A DNA stretch of 64,000 bases from Psychrilyobacter atlanticus DSM 19335 (GCF_000426625.1 NZ_KE384547.1:480986-544985), one strand, 5' to 3'. Counted from the stretch's first letter, positions 17,658 through 26,812 are shown. The notes: a model not told the origin generated them from the sequence alone. Translations and numbers: made by a program.

Positions 17658-18068
17658 TTAAGCATCCCCCCTTTCGATCTCGTCTAACTTTTTTAAAAAT
17701 TCATTCTCTATTTTTAAATATTCAATCTGTGCTTCTAAACGTTTAATTTTTTCTAAATCTGTTAACTCTCTTTTCAGAGGTCTTCCAGAAGATGTTTTCC
17801 TGGAATCCATTAAACCCAGTTCACCATTATCTTTAAAAGCTCTCCTCCAACGTTTAGAGGAAGTTTCAACTCTTTTCATACCTAAAATATCCACATCAAA
17901 GCCAGCTTCCTCAAAAATTATACGCGGAGGCTTTCCCATTTTATATTCCTCAATAAATTTCTTTTTAAATTCAAAAGTATATGTAATAGCTTTATTTGAA
18001 ACTTTAGAAATATTTTTATTTTTAGATAATTTAGTAACTTCTATATCTGAAAATATTTTTTTAGACAT
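17658..18068 (-). CDS. IS3-family OrfA (helix-turn-helix protein)
   Basis: A 136-residue protein. The N-terminal part is basic, and residues about 45-95 hold a helix-turn-helix (FIEEYKMGKPPRIIFEEAGF, then SSKRWRRAFKDNGELGL). A C-terminal leucine-zipper coiled coil follows (LEKIKRLEAQIEYLKIENEF). The ribosome site AAAGGGGTGA precedes the ATG. Its 3' end contains AAAGGGGGG (plus strand 17666-17674), where -1 slippage would enter the orfB frame. It binds the element ends and pairs with OrfB by family. Confidence 0.88.
   Translation of the reverse strand: MSKKIFSDIEVTKLSKNKNISKVSNKAITYTFEFKKKFIEEYKMGKPPRIIFEEAGFDVDILGMKRVETSSKRWRRAFKDNGELGLMDSRKTSSGRPLKRELTDLEKIKRLEAQIEYLKIENEFLKKLDEIERGDA
17666..17674 (-). 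promoter_or_regulatory. Candidate -1 frameshift site of the IS element
   Basis: On the coding strand the run AAA-GGGGGG lies four codons before the orfA stop. The -1 frame from here runs without a stop into the OrfB frame. The heptamer is not the canonical A-AAA-AAG, and no stimulatory pseudoknot was identified by eye. Confidence 0.45.
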
Positions 18069-18165
18069 TTAATTCACCCCTTTAAACTCTTATTAAAAAA
18101 TTGTATCAAAAAAACCATGAAACTAACACTCTTTTTCAAGTGTCCAGTTTCATGGTTACAGTTTA

Positions 18166-18182
18166 TATCTGCTTCCTTTTTC
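18166..18182 (+). terminator. Right half of the interrupted tcyP terminator
   Basis: The TAT target duplicate is followed by CTGCTTCCTTTTT. With the left half before the insertion sequence this forms a perfect inverted repeat. Because the stem is flanked by A and T runs, the original hairpin would have worked for both tcyP and the convergent repressor gene. Confidence 0.75.
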
Positions 18183-18232
18183 TATTATCCAAGAAATTAT
18201 AAAAAATTATAAAACCATAGGTTACACTTATT

Positions 18233-18252
18233 TGGATGCAACATCACGTTGC
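18233..18252 (+). repeat. Dispersed 20-bp palindromic repeat, copy 2
   Basis: TGGATGCAACATCACGTTGC. It is one base off a full 6-bp stem (an A-C mismatch next to the loop). Its last base overlaps the stop codon of the LexA/CI-like gene (18252-18254), so like copy 1 it abuts the 3' end of a minus-strand gene. Confidence 0.75.
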
Positions 18253-18947
18253 TATATGTCGCTTAAAACTTTTACTACCTTTCCTACAACTTTGAGATCT
18301 TCTCCAGGACCTATAAAAATTGGCGGATAGTTGGGGTTATCACTGATAAGGGCTACATATGAATCTGTAACCTTTAGTCTTTTTACAAAGGCTTCATCAT
18401 TTATAAAAAAAGCTCCAATATCTCCATTTCTTACTTCAACTTCTTTTTTAGCAATAATTATAGAACCATCTTTAATGGTAGGCTCCATGGAATCACCCCA
18501 TACATTGACAGCAAAGATATTACCGTGATTTCTGATCCCAGGAAGGGTAATATATTCTGTAACCTCTTGATCTCCTAAAACCCCGATACCAGCACTGATT
18601 CTTTCAAAGACTGGAATCTGGTCATCGATGGAGATAGAATTATTTTCAGAGATAGATGAGTTTCCTCTAAGATAGCTGATCTCTTTATCTTTCCTATCCA
18701 ATTCGTCCTTTATTAGCTGAGGAGTTCTTTCGAAAGCTGCTAAAAATTTTAGGTATTCAATCTCCTCCTCATTTAACATCAGACCCATAGATATTTTTTC
18801 TAAAACTTCCACACTAGGTGGATTCTTTAATTCCCCTCTCTCTATATTATTAAAATAAGATTGAGTTATTCCAATGGATTTAGCAAATTTATTTTGACTT
18901 AGATTTAATTCTATTCTTTTATTTTTTATAAATTTATTAAAAGTCAT
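18252..18947 (-). CDS. LexA/CI-like self-cleaving repressor (XRE HTH + S24 peptidase)
   Basis: A 231-residue repressor. Residues 1-70 form an XRE/Cro-type helix-turn-helix (LSQNKFAKSIGITQSYFNNIERGEL). Residues about 110-230 form an S24 domain with the cleavage site Ala119-Gly120 (RISAGIGV), catalytic Ser153 (GDSMEPT) and Lys189 (FVKRLK). RecA-stimulated self-cleavage on DNA damage is the known behaviour of such proteins. The HTH is of CI type and not the winged type of true LexA, so this is a prophage-like or stress repressor. ATG at 18947 is preferred over TTG at 18959, although GGGAG is then 12 bases away. It is divergent from a glycosyltransferase gene across a region with two palindromes. 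Confidence 0.85.
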   Translation of the reverse strand: MTFNKFIKNKRIELNLSQNKFAKSIGITQSYFNNIERGELKNPPSVEVLEKISMGLMLNEEEIEYLKFLAAFERTPQLIKDELDRKDKEISYLRGNSSISENNSISIDDQIPVFERISAGIGVLGDQEVTEYITLPGIRNHGNIFAVNVWGDSMEPTIKDGSIIIAKKEVEVRNGDIGAFFINDEAFVKRLKVTDSYVALISDNPNYPPIFIGPGEDLKVVGKVVKVLSDI

Positions 18948-18972
18948 GATAGATATCAACTCCCTATATATT

Positions 18973-18990
18973 GTTATAGTTAATTATAAC
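18973..18990. promoter_or_regulatory. Candidate operator 1 (GTTATA-N6-TATAAC)
   Basis: A perfect 6-bp inverted repeat lies 25 bases before the LexA/CI-like start codon, in the divergent region. It is a candidate autoregulatory site; this is inference from position and symmetry. Confidence 0.45.
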
Positions 18991-18994
18991 CTCA

Positions 18995-19013
18995 ATTTGT
19001 AAATATTACAAAT
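18995..19013. promoter_or_regulatory. Candidate operator 2 (ATTTGTAA-ATA-TTACAAAT)
   Basis: A perfect 8-bp inverted repeat with a 3-base centre. It lies 22 bp centre-to-centre from the first palindrome, about two helical turns. The two may be bound cooperatively by the divergently encoded repressor. Confidence 0.5.
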
Positions 19014-19106
19014 AGTGATTTAAATTATTATTATGAATTCCTAATTATTTTTGCATAGGGAATATTTAAAATTAAATGTATATTATGTTAAACTAAAAGG
19101 GAGTTG

Positions 19107-20684
19107 ATGAATTTGGAAATTTTATTTTGGCACGGTTATCTTCTACACGGCAGCGGCAGTAATATTTTTGCATTGAATATAGTGGAAGAATTTTTGAAAA
19201 AAAATAATGTGTATTTATTTTCCCAAGAAAGAAACTGGGACGGTATAGAAGGAATTGGTTCTCATTGGATTATGGATGCTGATCAAAGTATATCTCTAAA
19301 GACAAAATTTAAAGAGGATGGATTTATAGGGGTAACCCCCTATATAGGAGATCTTCTTCCGGTGTTTGTCTATGATGATTATGACGGATTTAGAGTTAAA
19401 ACATTTGATAAATTAATAGACGAGGAATTAGAAAAATATATAGATTTAAATGTAAAGGCCATTATAAAATTTTTAGAAACAACCAAGATAGATATAATCT
19501 ATTGCAATCATTTTGCTATATCCCCCTATATCATGAAAAAAGTAAAGGAAAAAACAGGGGTTCCATATGTAGTTATAGGTCATGGAAGTTCATTAAATTA
19601 CATTATAAGTAAAGATAAAAGATATATGGACCTCTCCTATGAAGGGTTTTTGGATTCTAAAAATGTAGTTGTTCAGAGTGAATATATCAGAGGGAGGTCT
19701 TGTGAAATCTATGAGAAAACAGAATTTTTCAGAGATTCCAGGTTTCAAATAATTCCTTCAGGAGTTAATTTTGATAAATTTAATAGATTACTAAAAGATA
19801 AAGAAATTAAAAATATTATAGAGGATAAAGTTCATTTTTCAAATGGACCGTTAAAAAGAATATATGATGAAAATTATGAGAAAATTAAAAAGTTAGAAGA
19901 TATAGAGGAGATAAAAAAAATTATAAATGAGACAGAAGAAGATATAGAATATAGGGATATTGATAGAGATCTGATATCTAAGTTATCCTCAGGATTGAGA
20001 GGAAAAGATAATATTCTATATATAGGAAAATTAATAATTTCCAAAGGTGTTCATATTATGTTAATGAGTTTACCGTATATATTTCAAAAAAATCCGACGA
20101 CAAATATAACTATTGTGGGTTATGGAAAGTTTAGACCAGTTTTAGAGATCTTGTTGAGGGGATTAATAGAGGGGAATAAAAATTTAATAGAAGTTATTAT
20201 AGAAAAAGGATTTTATTTAGAAGGGGAAAAACATGGGCAGCTGGAATACCTATCAAAATTTTGGGATGGATTGAAAAGGGAGAATAAACTGGAAAGTTAT
20301 CTGGAATTGGCTAAAAAAATAGATTTGGACAGGGTAGTATTTTTAGGTAAATTAGACCATGATATCCTTCCTCATGTTATAAAAAAACATAGTGTAATTG
20401 TAGTTCCATCAGTTTTTCCAGAATCTTTTGGAATGGTAAGTATAGAGGGAATGTCTCAGGGGTTAATTCCTATAGTTTTTAATCATTCAGGATTAAAAGA
20501 AGTTATTCCTTTCAATGATAGTTTAGTAAATTTAGATGATAAAGTTGTAAATAACCTAGAAAAGGTAATAAATTTAAATTTAGAGAAGTTAGAGAAAATA
20601 CCAGATATAAATAAAAAATTTATACTGGAAAGTAAAAAATATTCTTTTGAATCGGTAGCTGAAAGGCTGCTTGACCTGAGATAA
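19107..20684 (+). CDS. GT-B glycosyltransferase (family 4 type)
   Basis: A 525-residue retaining glycosyltransferase of the GT4 type. The N-terminal domain opens with FWHGYLLHGSGSNIFALNI (acceptor side, Gly-rich loop). The C-terminal nucleotide-sugar domain carries NILYIGKLIISKGVHIML, ITIVGYGKF and the E-x7-E region PESFGMVSIEGMSQGLIP. A long charged insert lies at about 230-300. The sugar and acceptor are unknown; surface polysaccharide or glycolipid synthesis is likely by family. AAGGGAG lies close to the ATG, and an in-frame TTG at 19113 is an alternative start. A diguanylate cyclase follows 19 bases after the stop. Confidence 0.8.
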   Translation: MNLEILFWHGYLLHGSGSNIFALNIVEEFLKKNNVYLFSQERNWDGIEGIGSHWIMDADQSISLKTKFKEDGFIGVTPYIGDLLPVFVYDDYDGFRVKTFDKLIDEELEKYIDLNVKAIIKFLETTKIDIIYCNHFAISPYIMKKVKEKTGVPYVVIGHGSSLNYIISKDKRYMDLSYEGFLDSKNVVVQSEYIRGRSCEIYEKTEFFRDSRFQIIPSGVNFDKFNRLLKDKEIKNIIEDKVHFSNGPLKRIYDENYEKIKKLEDIEEIKKIINETEEDIEYRDIDRDLISKLSSGLRGKDNILYIGKLIISKGVHIMLMSLPYIFQKNPTTNITIVGYGKFRPVLEILLRGLIEGNKNLIEVIIEKGFYLEGEKHGQLEYLSKFWDGLKRENKLESYLELAKKIDLDRVVFLGKLDHDILPHVIKKHSVIVVPSVFPESFGMVSIEGMSQGLIPIVFNHSGLKEVIPFNDSLVNLDDKVVNNLEKVINLNLEKLEKIPDINKKFILESKKYSFESVAERLLDLR

Positions 20685-20703
20685 AAAAAGGAGGTGGGTT
20701 ATT

Positions 20704-22317
20704 ATGAATATACAAAAAAGTGTAATAAAAATTTCAGTGATTAGTTGTTTAATACCCATCTTTTTTCTTGGGATATACAGTTTTATTTTGACGCAAAATG
20801 AAACTAAAAGGAGGGAGCAGGAAAAAATTGAATTTATCTTTGCCTCGGAAAAAAAACAGTTAAAATTAATCAATGATAAGATGGAGGCCGTATTAGATCT
20901 TTTAGAATTTTTCGTAATTCACAGCATAGAAGAAGATTCTCACAAAGATAAATTTGAAGAGCTGATAGAGGGAATGATGGGCCGTATAGTGATTGATAAT
21001 AAAGAGGTTGAAAATATATTTTATGGGGATGAGAATGGGAAATTCTTCCTAGAGGGGTCAGGGTTTATACCAGAAAGATATGACCCAAGGAGCCGGCCGT
21101 GGTACGAAGGAGCAATAGAGGGAAGTCAAGATTATTACACTACAGATATCTATAGGTTTCCAAATGGAGAGAGTGGAATAACAATAGCGAAGACCGTATA
21201 TGCTCAAGATAAAGTTTTAGGTGTTGTAGGAGTGGATCTGAATTTTTCAGATTATCAATTAAAGATGTCTGACTTGTCCTTTGGGAAAACAGGAAAGATG
21301 TTTATTATGGATAAGAAGGGGTTACTTGTTGTAGATACCGGAGTAAAAGGTGTAAGTGATAAAAATATAACTTTGATAAAAAAATATATGGAATCAAACT
21401 TTGATAGTGAAAAGTCTTATTTAGATGAAATTGTGAGACTAAAAAAACCTATAAGATTTGATATAGATACTCATGATGGTGAAAAATATTTTAGATTAGA
21501 GCCTATTTTAGAATTAGGATTAATCATGGTAGGTGGAACATATAAAAATGAGTTGAAAGAACTGCCTTTTAGTATAATAAAGGCTGGGATTATCATTAGT
21601 TTAATAGGAACTATAATATCTCTGTTGATAATAAATTCATTTTCTAAAAGGTTAAAGGTTCATCTAAAAAATTTAAGTGTTTTAATAGAGGGAATTTCCA
21701 ATGGGAATTACAGTAAAAATATAGAAGAAATACTGATGTATATATCCGATGACTCTGAATTAAATGTAATAACAAAAGAAGTAAAAAATATTCAAAAGAA
21801 TGTCAAAAATAGAGAGACTGAGTTAAGGGAAATCGCCAAGCGAGATCCTCTTACCGGTGTATATAATAGGCAGAGTCTCACGACTTTTTTAGAGGATGAA
21901 ATAGTTAAAAATAAGATGTTTCAGTCAGGATTTTCCATAATTATGCTTGATTTAGATAATTTCAAAAATATAAATGATCTCTACGGCCATGTTTTTGGAG
22001 ATTTTGTATTAAAGGAAGTATGTAAAGTTTTTATGGAAGAAACCAGTAGGATGGATAAGGTGTGCAGGTATGGAGGGGAAGAATTTTTAATTATACTTCC
22101 TAGTACAAATAGAAAAAATGCTTTTAAAGTAGGAGAAAGGTTAAGGAAGGAAATAGAAAATCGTGAATTTTTGGATAACAAGAAGAAAATAAAGGTAACT
22201 ATGAGCGGCGGAATAATGGAGTATGAAGAAGGATTAAGTATCGAAGAGTTGATAGAGATAGTCGACAAGTCCTTATATAAGGCTAAAAGATCGGGAAAAA
22301 ACAAAATTTTATATTAA
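20704..22317 (+). CDS. Membrane diguanylate cyclase with Cache sensor (GGDEF)
   Basis: A 537-residue protein. Helix 1 (about 5-30) and a second helix near 295-320 bracket a periplasmic dCache domain with the typical DPRSRPWYEGA and DLNFSDYQL. A HAMP-like linker follows, then a GGDEF domain (about 375-537) with DPLTGVYNR, LDLDNFKNINDLYGH and the active site YGGEEF. It should make cyclic di-GMP from two GTP in response to an external ligand. GGEEF is an active variant by family. No EAL domain is attached. AGGAGGTG precedes the ATG. It probably shares a transcript with the upstream glycosyltransferase, which suggests cyclic-di-GMP control of a surface polysaccharide. Confidence 0.9.
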   Translation: MNIQKSVIKISVISCLIPIFFLGIYSFILTQNETKRREQEKIEFIFASEKKQLKLINDKMEAVLDLLEFFVIHSIEEDSHKDKFEELIEGMMGRIVIDNKEVENIFYGDENGKFFLEGSGFIPERYDPRSRPWYEGAIEGSQDYYTTDIYRFPNGESGITIAKTVYAQDKVLGVVGVDLNFSDYQLKMSDLSFGKTGKMFIMDKKGLLVVDTGVKGVSDKNITLIKKYMESNFDSEKSYLDEIVRLKKPIRFDIDTHDGEKYFRLEPILELGLIMVGGTYKNELKELPFSIIKAGIIISLIGTIISLLIINSFSKRLKVHLKNLSVLIEGISNGNYSKNIEEILMYISDDSELNVITKEVKNIQKNVKNRETELREIAKRDPLTGVYNRQSLTTFLEDEIVKNKMFQSGFSIIMLDLDNFKNINDLYGHVFGDFVLKEVCKVFMEETSRMDKVCRYGGEEFLIILPSTNRKNAFKVGERLRKEIENREFLDNKKKIKVTMSGGIMEYEEGLSIEELIEIVDKSLYKAKRSGKNKILY

Positions 22318-22347
22318 AAATTATAATTTGGAGATATGGTGGCAGCA

Positions 22348-22376
22348 TTGAAAATAAAGGAATTTCATGCTATAAT
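22348..22376 (+). promoter_or_regulatory. Promoter of the prfB-gltX operon
   Basis: TTGAAA at 22348-22353 and TATAAT at 22371-22376 with a 17-bp spacer, plus TGC directly before TATAAT (extended -10). The start codon of prfB lies about 90 bp downstream. Confidence 0.75.
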
Positions 22377-22467
22377 TTTCTGAATAAAAATAAAATAAAA
22401 TTGTAATTTAAAGGGAAAAATATAAGGCCATTATGGTTGAATAAAATAGAGAGTATAGGCGGTAAAT

Positions 22468-23566
22468 ATGGATATTTTAGAGATAAGAAGGGAAATGATA
22501 GAAGTTAAAGAGAAATTAACTGGAATTAGGGGGCATCTTTGACTTAGAAAAAAAAAGTGATGAGATAAAAGAACTAGAAGGTCAAACCCTAAAAGATGGA
22601 TTTTGGAACGACAAGAAACAAAGTTCTAAAATAATTAAAAATTTAAACTCTTTAAAAGCCGTTGTAGGAGAATACAATGATATATCTGATGGGATAGATG
22701 AATTGGATGTGCTCATTGAATTTGTAGAAGCTGGTGAAGAAGAATTTGCAGAGGAACTTCAAACTAAATTTTCTAAACTCTTAAAGGAGATAGAAGATTT
22801 TGATACCAGTCTGCTTTTAGATGGCGAATATGATGAAAATGGTGCTATCTTTACTATCCATGCAGGAGCAGGAGGAACAGAATCTTGTGACTGGGCAGAG
22901 ATGCTATATAGGATGTACAGCAGGTGGTTTAATTCTAAGGGATATAAGGTAGAGGAACTGGATTATCAGGCAGGTGACCAGGTAGGGATAAAATCCATCA
23001 CCCTTTTAGTAAGTGGCTCGAGAGCTTATGGATATTTAAAAGGCGAAAAAGGGGTTCATAGATTAGTTAGAATATCTCCCTTTGATGCCGCTAAAAAAAG
23101 ACACACATCTTTTGCCTCCATAGATGTATCTCCAGAAATTGATGATACTATTAATATTGAGATTGTTTCTAGTGATCTAAAGGTTGATACATTCAGAGCA
23201 GGAGGAGCAGGAGGGCAGCATGTAAATACTACCGATTCAGCGGTAAGGATTACTCATCTCCCAACGGGAGTAGTTGTTGGGTGTCAGAATGGTAGGTCAC
23301 AGCTTCAAAACAGAGAAACGGCTCTAAAGATGTTGAAATCTAAATTGTTAGAGATAGAGATGAAAAAAAGGGAAGATGAATTAAAAAAACTCCATGGAGA
23401 ACAGTCTGATAACAGTTGGGGAAACCAAATAAGATCCTATGTATTTCAGCCATATACCATGGTAAAGGATCACAGAACTAGTACAGAAAGTGGTAATGTA
23501 AAAGCAGTTATGGATGGAGAGATAGACAACTTTATAACTGGATATCTGAGATGGATAAAAAAATAA
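22468..23566 (+). CDS. prfB: Peptide chain release factor 2, with programmed +1 frameshift
   Basis: The product is made from two frames, 22468-22539 and 22541-23566, giving 365 residues, the usual RF2 length. The first 24 codons end at CTT followed by in-frame TGA (22540-22542); skipping one T continues with GAC. RF2 recognises UGA and UAA. The SPF tripeptide that reads the stop codon is visible in [11 protein letters not shown], and the catalytic GGQ in [11 protein letters not shown], which triggers peptidyl-tRNA hydrolysis. GGCGG lies before the ATG. gltX follows 19 bases after the stop. Confidence 0.95.
22528..22542 (+). promoter_or_regulatory. prfB autoregulatory recoding site
   Basis: AGGGGG (22528-22533) is an internal Shine-Dalgarno-like sequence exactly 3 bases before the slippery CTT-TGA (22537-22542). 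When RF2 is scarce the ribosome slips +1 on CTT and completes RF2; when RF2 is plentiful it stops at TGA. Confidence 0.95.
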
Positions 23567-23585
23567 ATTTAGGAGGAATATAGAT

Positions 23586-25097
23586 ATGTGTAAAGAAATT
23601 AGAACGAGAATAGCACCTTCTCCAACAGGAGATCCCCATGTGGGAACAGCTTATATAGCTTTATTTAATTTAGCTATGGCTAAGAAAAATGGAGGTTCAT
23701 TTTTACTTAGAATAGAGGATACAGATCAGACTAGAACAACTGCTGATTCAGAAAAGCAAATATTTGATACTTTAAATTGGTTAGATCTAGGTTGGGATGA
23801 AGGTCCAGACGTAGGTGGAAATTATGGTCCATACAGACAATCTGAGAGATTTGACTTATATGGGAAATATGCTGCTGAATTAGTGGAAAAAGGAGAAGCT
23901 TACTACTGTTTCTGTACGAGAGATAGATTAGATAAATTAAGAGAGAGACAAAAAGCCATGAAAAAGGCTCCTGGATATGATGGACATTGCAGATCACTAT
24001 CTAAGGAAGAGGTTGCAGCTAAATTAGAAGCTGGAGAGGAATATGTAATCAGACTTAAGATGCCATATGACGGTGAAACTGTGATAAAGGACGTTTTAAG
24101 AGGGGAAGTTAGATTTGAGAATAATAAGATTGACGATCAAATTTTGTTAAAAGGTGATGGATTCCCGACTTATCATTTAGCTAACGTAGTAGATGATCAT
24201 TTAATGGGGATAACTCATGTTATAAGAGCGGAAGAATGGATTGCTTCTACTCCTAAACATATCCAAATGTACAAAGCTTTCGGATGGGATATGCCTGAAT
24301 TCGTTCATATGCCATTACTTAGAAATGCAGATAGAACAAAGATATCTAAGAGAAAAAATCCTGTATCATTAAATTACTATCTTGAAGAGGGTTATTTAAA
24401 AGAGGGAATGATAAACTTCTTAGGTCTTATGGGATATTCTGTAGGAGAAAATAAAGAGATCTTTACTTTAGATGAATTCATAGAAACTTTTGATATCACA
24501 AGAGTATCATTAGGAGGACCAATCTTTGATTTAGAAAAATTAGGATGGGTAAATAACCAACATATGAGAATGAAAGACTTAACAGAATTAACTGAGATGT
24601 CTAAGAGATTCTTCGTTGAAAGAGGATTTGTATCTGAAAATGCAGATGAAAAAGAAATGAAAACTTTAGAGAGAGTAATCGATATATTAAGAGAACCTGC
24701 AACTACTATGAAGGGATTAGCAGCATTAGCTGACATCTACTATATAGATGAATTTAAGTTGCCTGAAACAACTGAAGAGATGAGCAATAAGCAGAAAAAA
24801 CCTATTCAGAGATTACATAACGCTATAAAGGGTGAAGACGAGATAAAGGCAATAAAGTATTTCGTAGAGAAATTAGAAGGTGCAAATGAAGTGTTAACTG
24901 TAGAAGAAGTAAAAGCTATGTTAAATGATACTTTAGAAGCTATGGGAACAGGACCTGGTAAAGTATTTATGCCGCTTAGAGCAGTAATTACTGGTCAAGG
25001 AAAGGGTGCTGAATTATACAATGTTATCTCTATCATAGGGAAAGCAAGAACTTTAGCTAGAATCAAAAATATGAACGAACAATATAAGATATACTAA
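23586..25097 (+). CDS. gltX: Glutamyl-tRNA synthetase
   Basis: A 503-residue class I aminoacyl-tRNA synthetase that charges tRNA-Glu. The HIGH-type motif is [13 protein letters not shown] near the start, and the KMSKS-type motif is KISKRKN (about residue 255-260). [11 protein letters not shown] and [10 protein letters not shown] are also characteristic. Whether it also charges tRNA-Gln, as in bacteria using GatCAB, cannot be decided from this window. AGGAGG is well spaced to the ATG. It is second in the operon with prfB and ends at a very strong terminator. Confidence 0.96.
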   Translation: MCKEIRTRIAPSPTGDPHVGTAYIALFNLAMAKKNGGSFLLRIEDTDQTRTTADSEKQIFDTLNWLDLGWDEGPDVGGNYGPYRQSERFDLYGKYAAELVEKGEAYYCFCTRDRLDKLRERQKAMKKAPGYDGHCRSLSKEEVAAKLEAGEEYVIRLKMPYDGETVIKDVLRGEVRFENNKIDDQILLKGDGFPTYHLANVVDDHLMGITHVIRAEEWIASTPKHIQMYKAFGWDMPEFVHMPLLRNADRTKISKRKNPVSLNYYLEEGYLKEGMINFLGLMGYSVGENKEIFTLDEFIETFDITRVSLGGPIFDLEKLGWVNNQHMRMKDLTELTEMSKRFFVERGFVSENADEKEMKTLERVIDILREPATTMKGLAALADIYYIDEFKLPETTEEMSNKQKKPIQRLHNAIKGEDEIKAIKYFVEKLEGANEVLTVEEVKAMLNDTLEAMGTGPGKVFMPLRAVITGQGKGAELYNVISIIGKARTLARIKNMNEQYKIY

Positions 25098-25101
25098 ATA
25101 T

Positions 25102-25137
25102 AAAAAGGGAACTAATCATATGATTAGTTCCCTTTTT
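25102..25137. terminator. Strong bidirectional terminator between gltX and nagE
   Basis: AAAAAGGGAACTAATCA and its perfect complement TGATTAGTTCCCTTTTT form a 17-bp palindrome centred on TA. It serves gltX; the nagE gene ends about 70 bp further on the opposite strand. Confidence 0.92.
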
Positions 25138-25209
25138 GCTTTATTCATTGTTAAAATAATGGTAATAAAAAAATAAGGTCAACCAAATGGTCAACCCTAT
25201 TTAAATATT

Positions 25210-26637
25210 TTATTTAGCTAATCTTTTTAATTCATCACAAACAAATTCTACATGTGGTCCGACGATCACTTGTACAGATGTTTTTCCTGGTGTTAATACT
25301 CCAGAAGTTATCTTTTTAATTTTTTCTTTTTGAACTAAGTTTTGGTCTTTAACCTCTAATCTAAGTCTAGTAGCACAGTTGTCTATATCGACTAAATTGT
25401 TGATACCACCAAGGTATTCTAATAATGCCTCAGCAGTGGCTGTGTGAGTTGTAGGAGAAGAAGTTTCTTCGTCTTCATCAACGTCTTCTCTACCTGGAGT
25501 TTTTAAGTCAAACTTAGTAATTACCGCAACAAATACGAAGTAGTAAATAGACATAAAGATTAAACCTTGAACGATAAGCATATAAGGTTTATTTGCTAAC
25601 TTAGTACCAGATGATAGGATGAAGTCAACTAATCCTCCTGAAAATGCAAATCCAGCAATCCAGTGCATACTAGCTGCAATAAATACTGATATTCCAGTAA
25701 GAACAGCATGTATCAAGTATAAACCAGGAGCTAAGAACATAAATGCAAACTCTAGAGGTTCAGTAACACCAGTAAAGAAAGTAGTGAATCCAGCAGCCAT
25801 CATTATAGAAGCAACTTTGTTTTTGTTTTCAGGTTTTGCAGTTTTAACAAATGCAGCAGCGGCTCCTACTAATCCAAACATCATGATAGGGAAGAATCCA
25901 GCCATATACATTCCTGTAACACCTTTAGTCCCTGTTCCAGCCCAGAAGTTTCCAAGGTCATTAATTCCAGCGATGTCAAACCAGAAAACTGCATTTAATG
26001 CATGGTGTAGTCCAACTGGGATTAATAATCTATTTAAGAAACCATAAATTCCGGCTCCAATAGGTCCCATAGCAGAAATAGCAGTTCCAAAAGAAACTAA
26101 TCCCCCAAAGACTACCGGCCAAACAAACATCAATACAAATGCAACCGGGATCATAATAGCAGCTGTCAAGATAGGTACTAATCTTCTACCTGAGAAGAAT
26201 GAAAATGCTTTATGTAACTCAACTTTACTAAACTTATTATATAGTGAAGATGAGATAACCCCTACTAAGATACCAATAAATGGATTATTGATCTTTCCAA
26301 ATGCAACAGAGATATCTTCAGGCTTGATATGTTGAATTTGAGCAACTGCTCCTGGAGATAATAGGGTTGTAATAACTTTAAAACCTACTAAACCAGCTAG
26401 TGCTGCAGCACCATTTTTGTCCTTAGACATACCATAAGCAATACCAACAGCAAATAAAATAGGGATATTATCGATAATCGAAGCACCAGCTTTGATTAAT
26501 ATTGCAGCAGTAGCACTGTTAGCTCCCCATCCAGAAGGGTCAATCCAATACCCGATACCCATTAATATTGCAGCTGCAGGCAGAACTGCTACAGGAACCA
26601 TAATGGCTTTACCAATTTTTTGTAAAAATTTAAACAT
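25210..26637 (-). CDS. nagE: PTS N-acetylglucosamine-specific EIICB component
   Basis: A 475-residue sugar-specific permease of the phosphotransferase system. The EIIC domain (about 1-370) has the glucose/GlcNAc-family start MVPVAVLPAAAILMGIGYWIDP and about 10 membrane helices. The EIIB domain (about 400-475) has the phosphorylated Cys421 in IDNCATRLRL. No EIIA domain is attached, unlike the fused E. coli NagE, so a separate EIIA must supply the phosphate. It is divergent from nagBA, which use the imported GlcNAc-6-phosphate. GGAGGAGT precedes the ATG. GlcNAc specificity is inferred mainly from this context. Confidence 0.88.
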   Translation of the reverse strand: MFKFLQKIGKAIMVPVAVLPAAAILMGIGYWIDPSGWGANSATAAILIKAGASIIDNIPILFAVGIAYGMSKDKNGAAALAGLVGFKVITTLLSPGAVAQIQHIKPEDISVAFGKINNPFIGILVGVISSSLYNKFSKVELHKAFSFFSGRRLVPILTAAIMIPVAFVLMFVWPVVFGGLVSFGTAISAMGPIGAGIYGFLNRLLIPVGLHHALNAVFWFDIAGINDLGNFWAGTGTKGVTGMYMAGFFPIMMFGLVGAAAAFVKTAKPENKNKVASIMMAAGFTTFFTGVTEPLEFAFMFLAPGLYLIHAVLTGISVFIAASMHWIAGFAFSGGLVDFILSSGTKLANKPYMLIVQGLIFMSIYYFVFVAVITKFDLKTPGREDVDEDEETSSPTTHTATAEALLEYLGGINNLVDIDNCATRLRLEVKDQNLVQKEKIKKITSGVLTPGKTSVQVIVGPHVEFVCDELKRLAK

Positions 26638-26783
26638 ATTACTCCTCCTTAAAATTAAATAATTATAAAACTTTTATACGGTTTAAAATTTCTTACATTA
26701 GATTAAGATACTCACTAACTCCTTAATCTCCTACTAAAGATTTTCTTAAATTTATACCTTTTTAAAAGGAAATAAATTGATGC

Positions 26784-26812
26784 GATATAATACAGTATAT
26801 ATTATTAAGCAA
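26784..26812 (-). promoter_or_regulatory. Probable nagE promoter
   Basis: On the minus strand, TTGCTT (26807-26812) and TATATC (26784-26789) are 17 bp apart. The first operator-like repeat overlaps the -10 element. Confidence 0.5.

Larger units (their letters stand above)
16713..18165 (-). mobile_element. IS3-family (IS150-like) insertion sequence, intact
   Basis: A 1453-bp element. Its ends are inverted repeats starting TAAACTGTA. The two sides share the further blocks CC and GGACACTT, and the internal TGTA...CC...GGACA pattern resembles IS150-group ends. A 3-bp target duplication TAT (16710-16712 and 18166-18168) flanks it, within the 3-4 bp typical of this group. It carries orfA and orfB on the minus strand with a possible -1 frameshift between them and an intact DDE triad, so it looks functional. 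It has inserted in the loop of the tcyP terminator hairpin. Exact end positions rest on reading the TIR and target duplication by eye. Confidence 0.85.
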
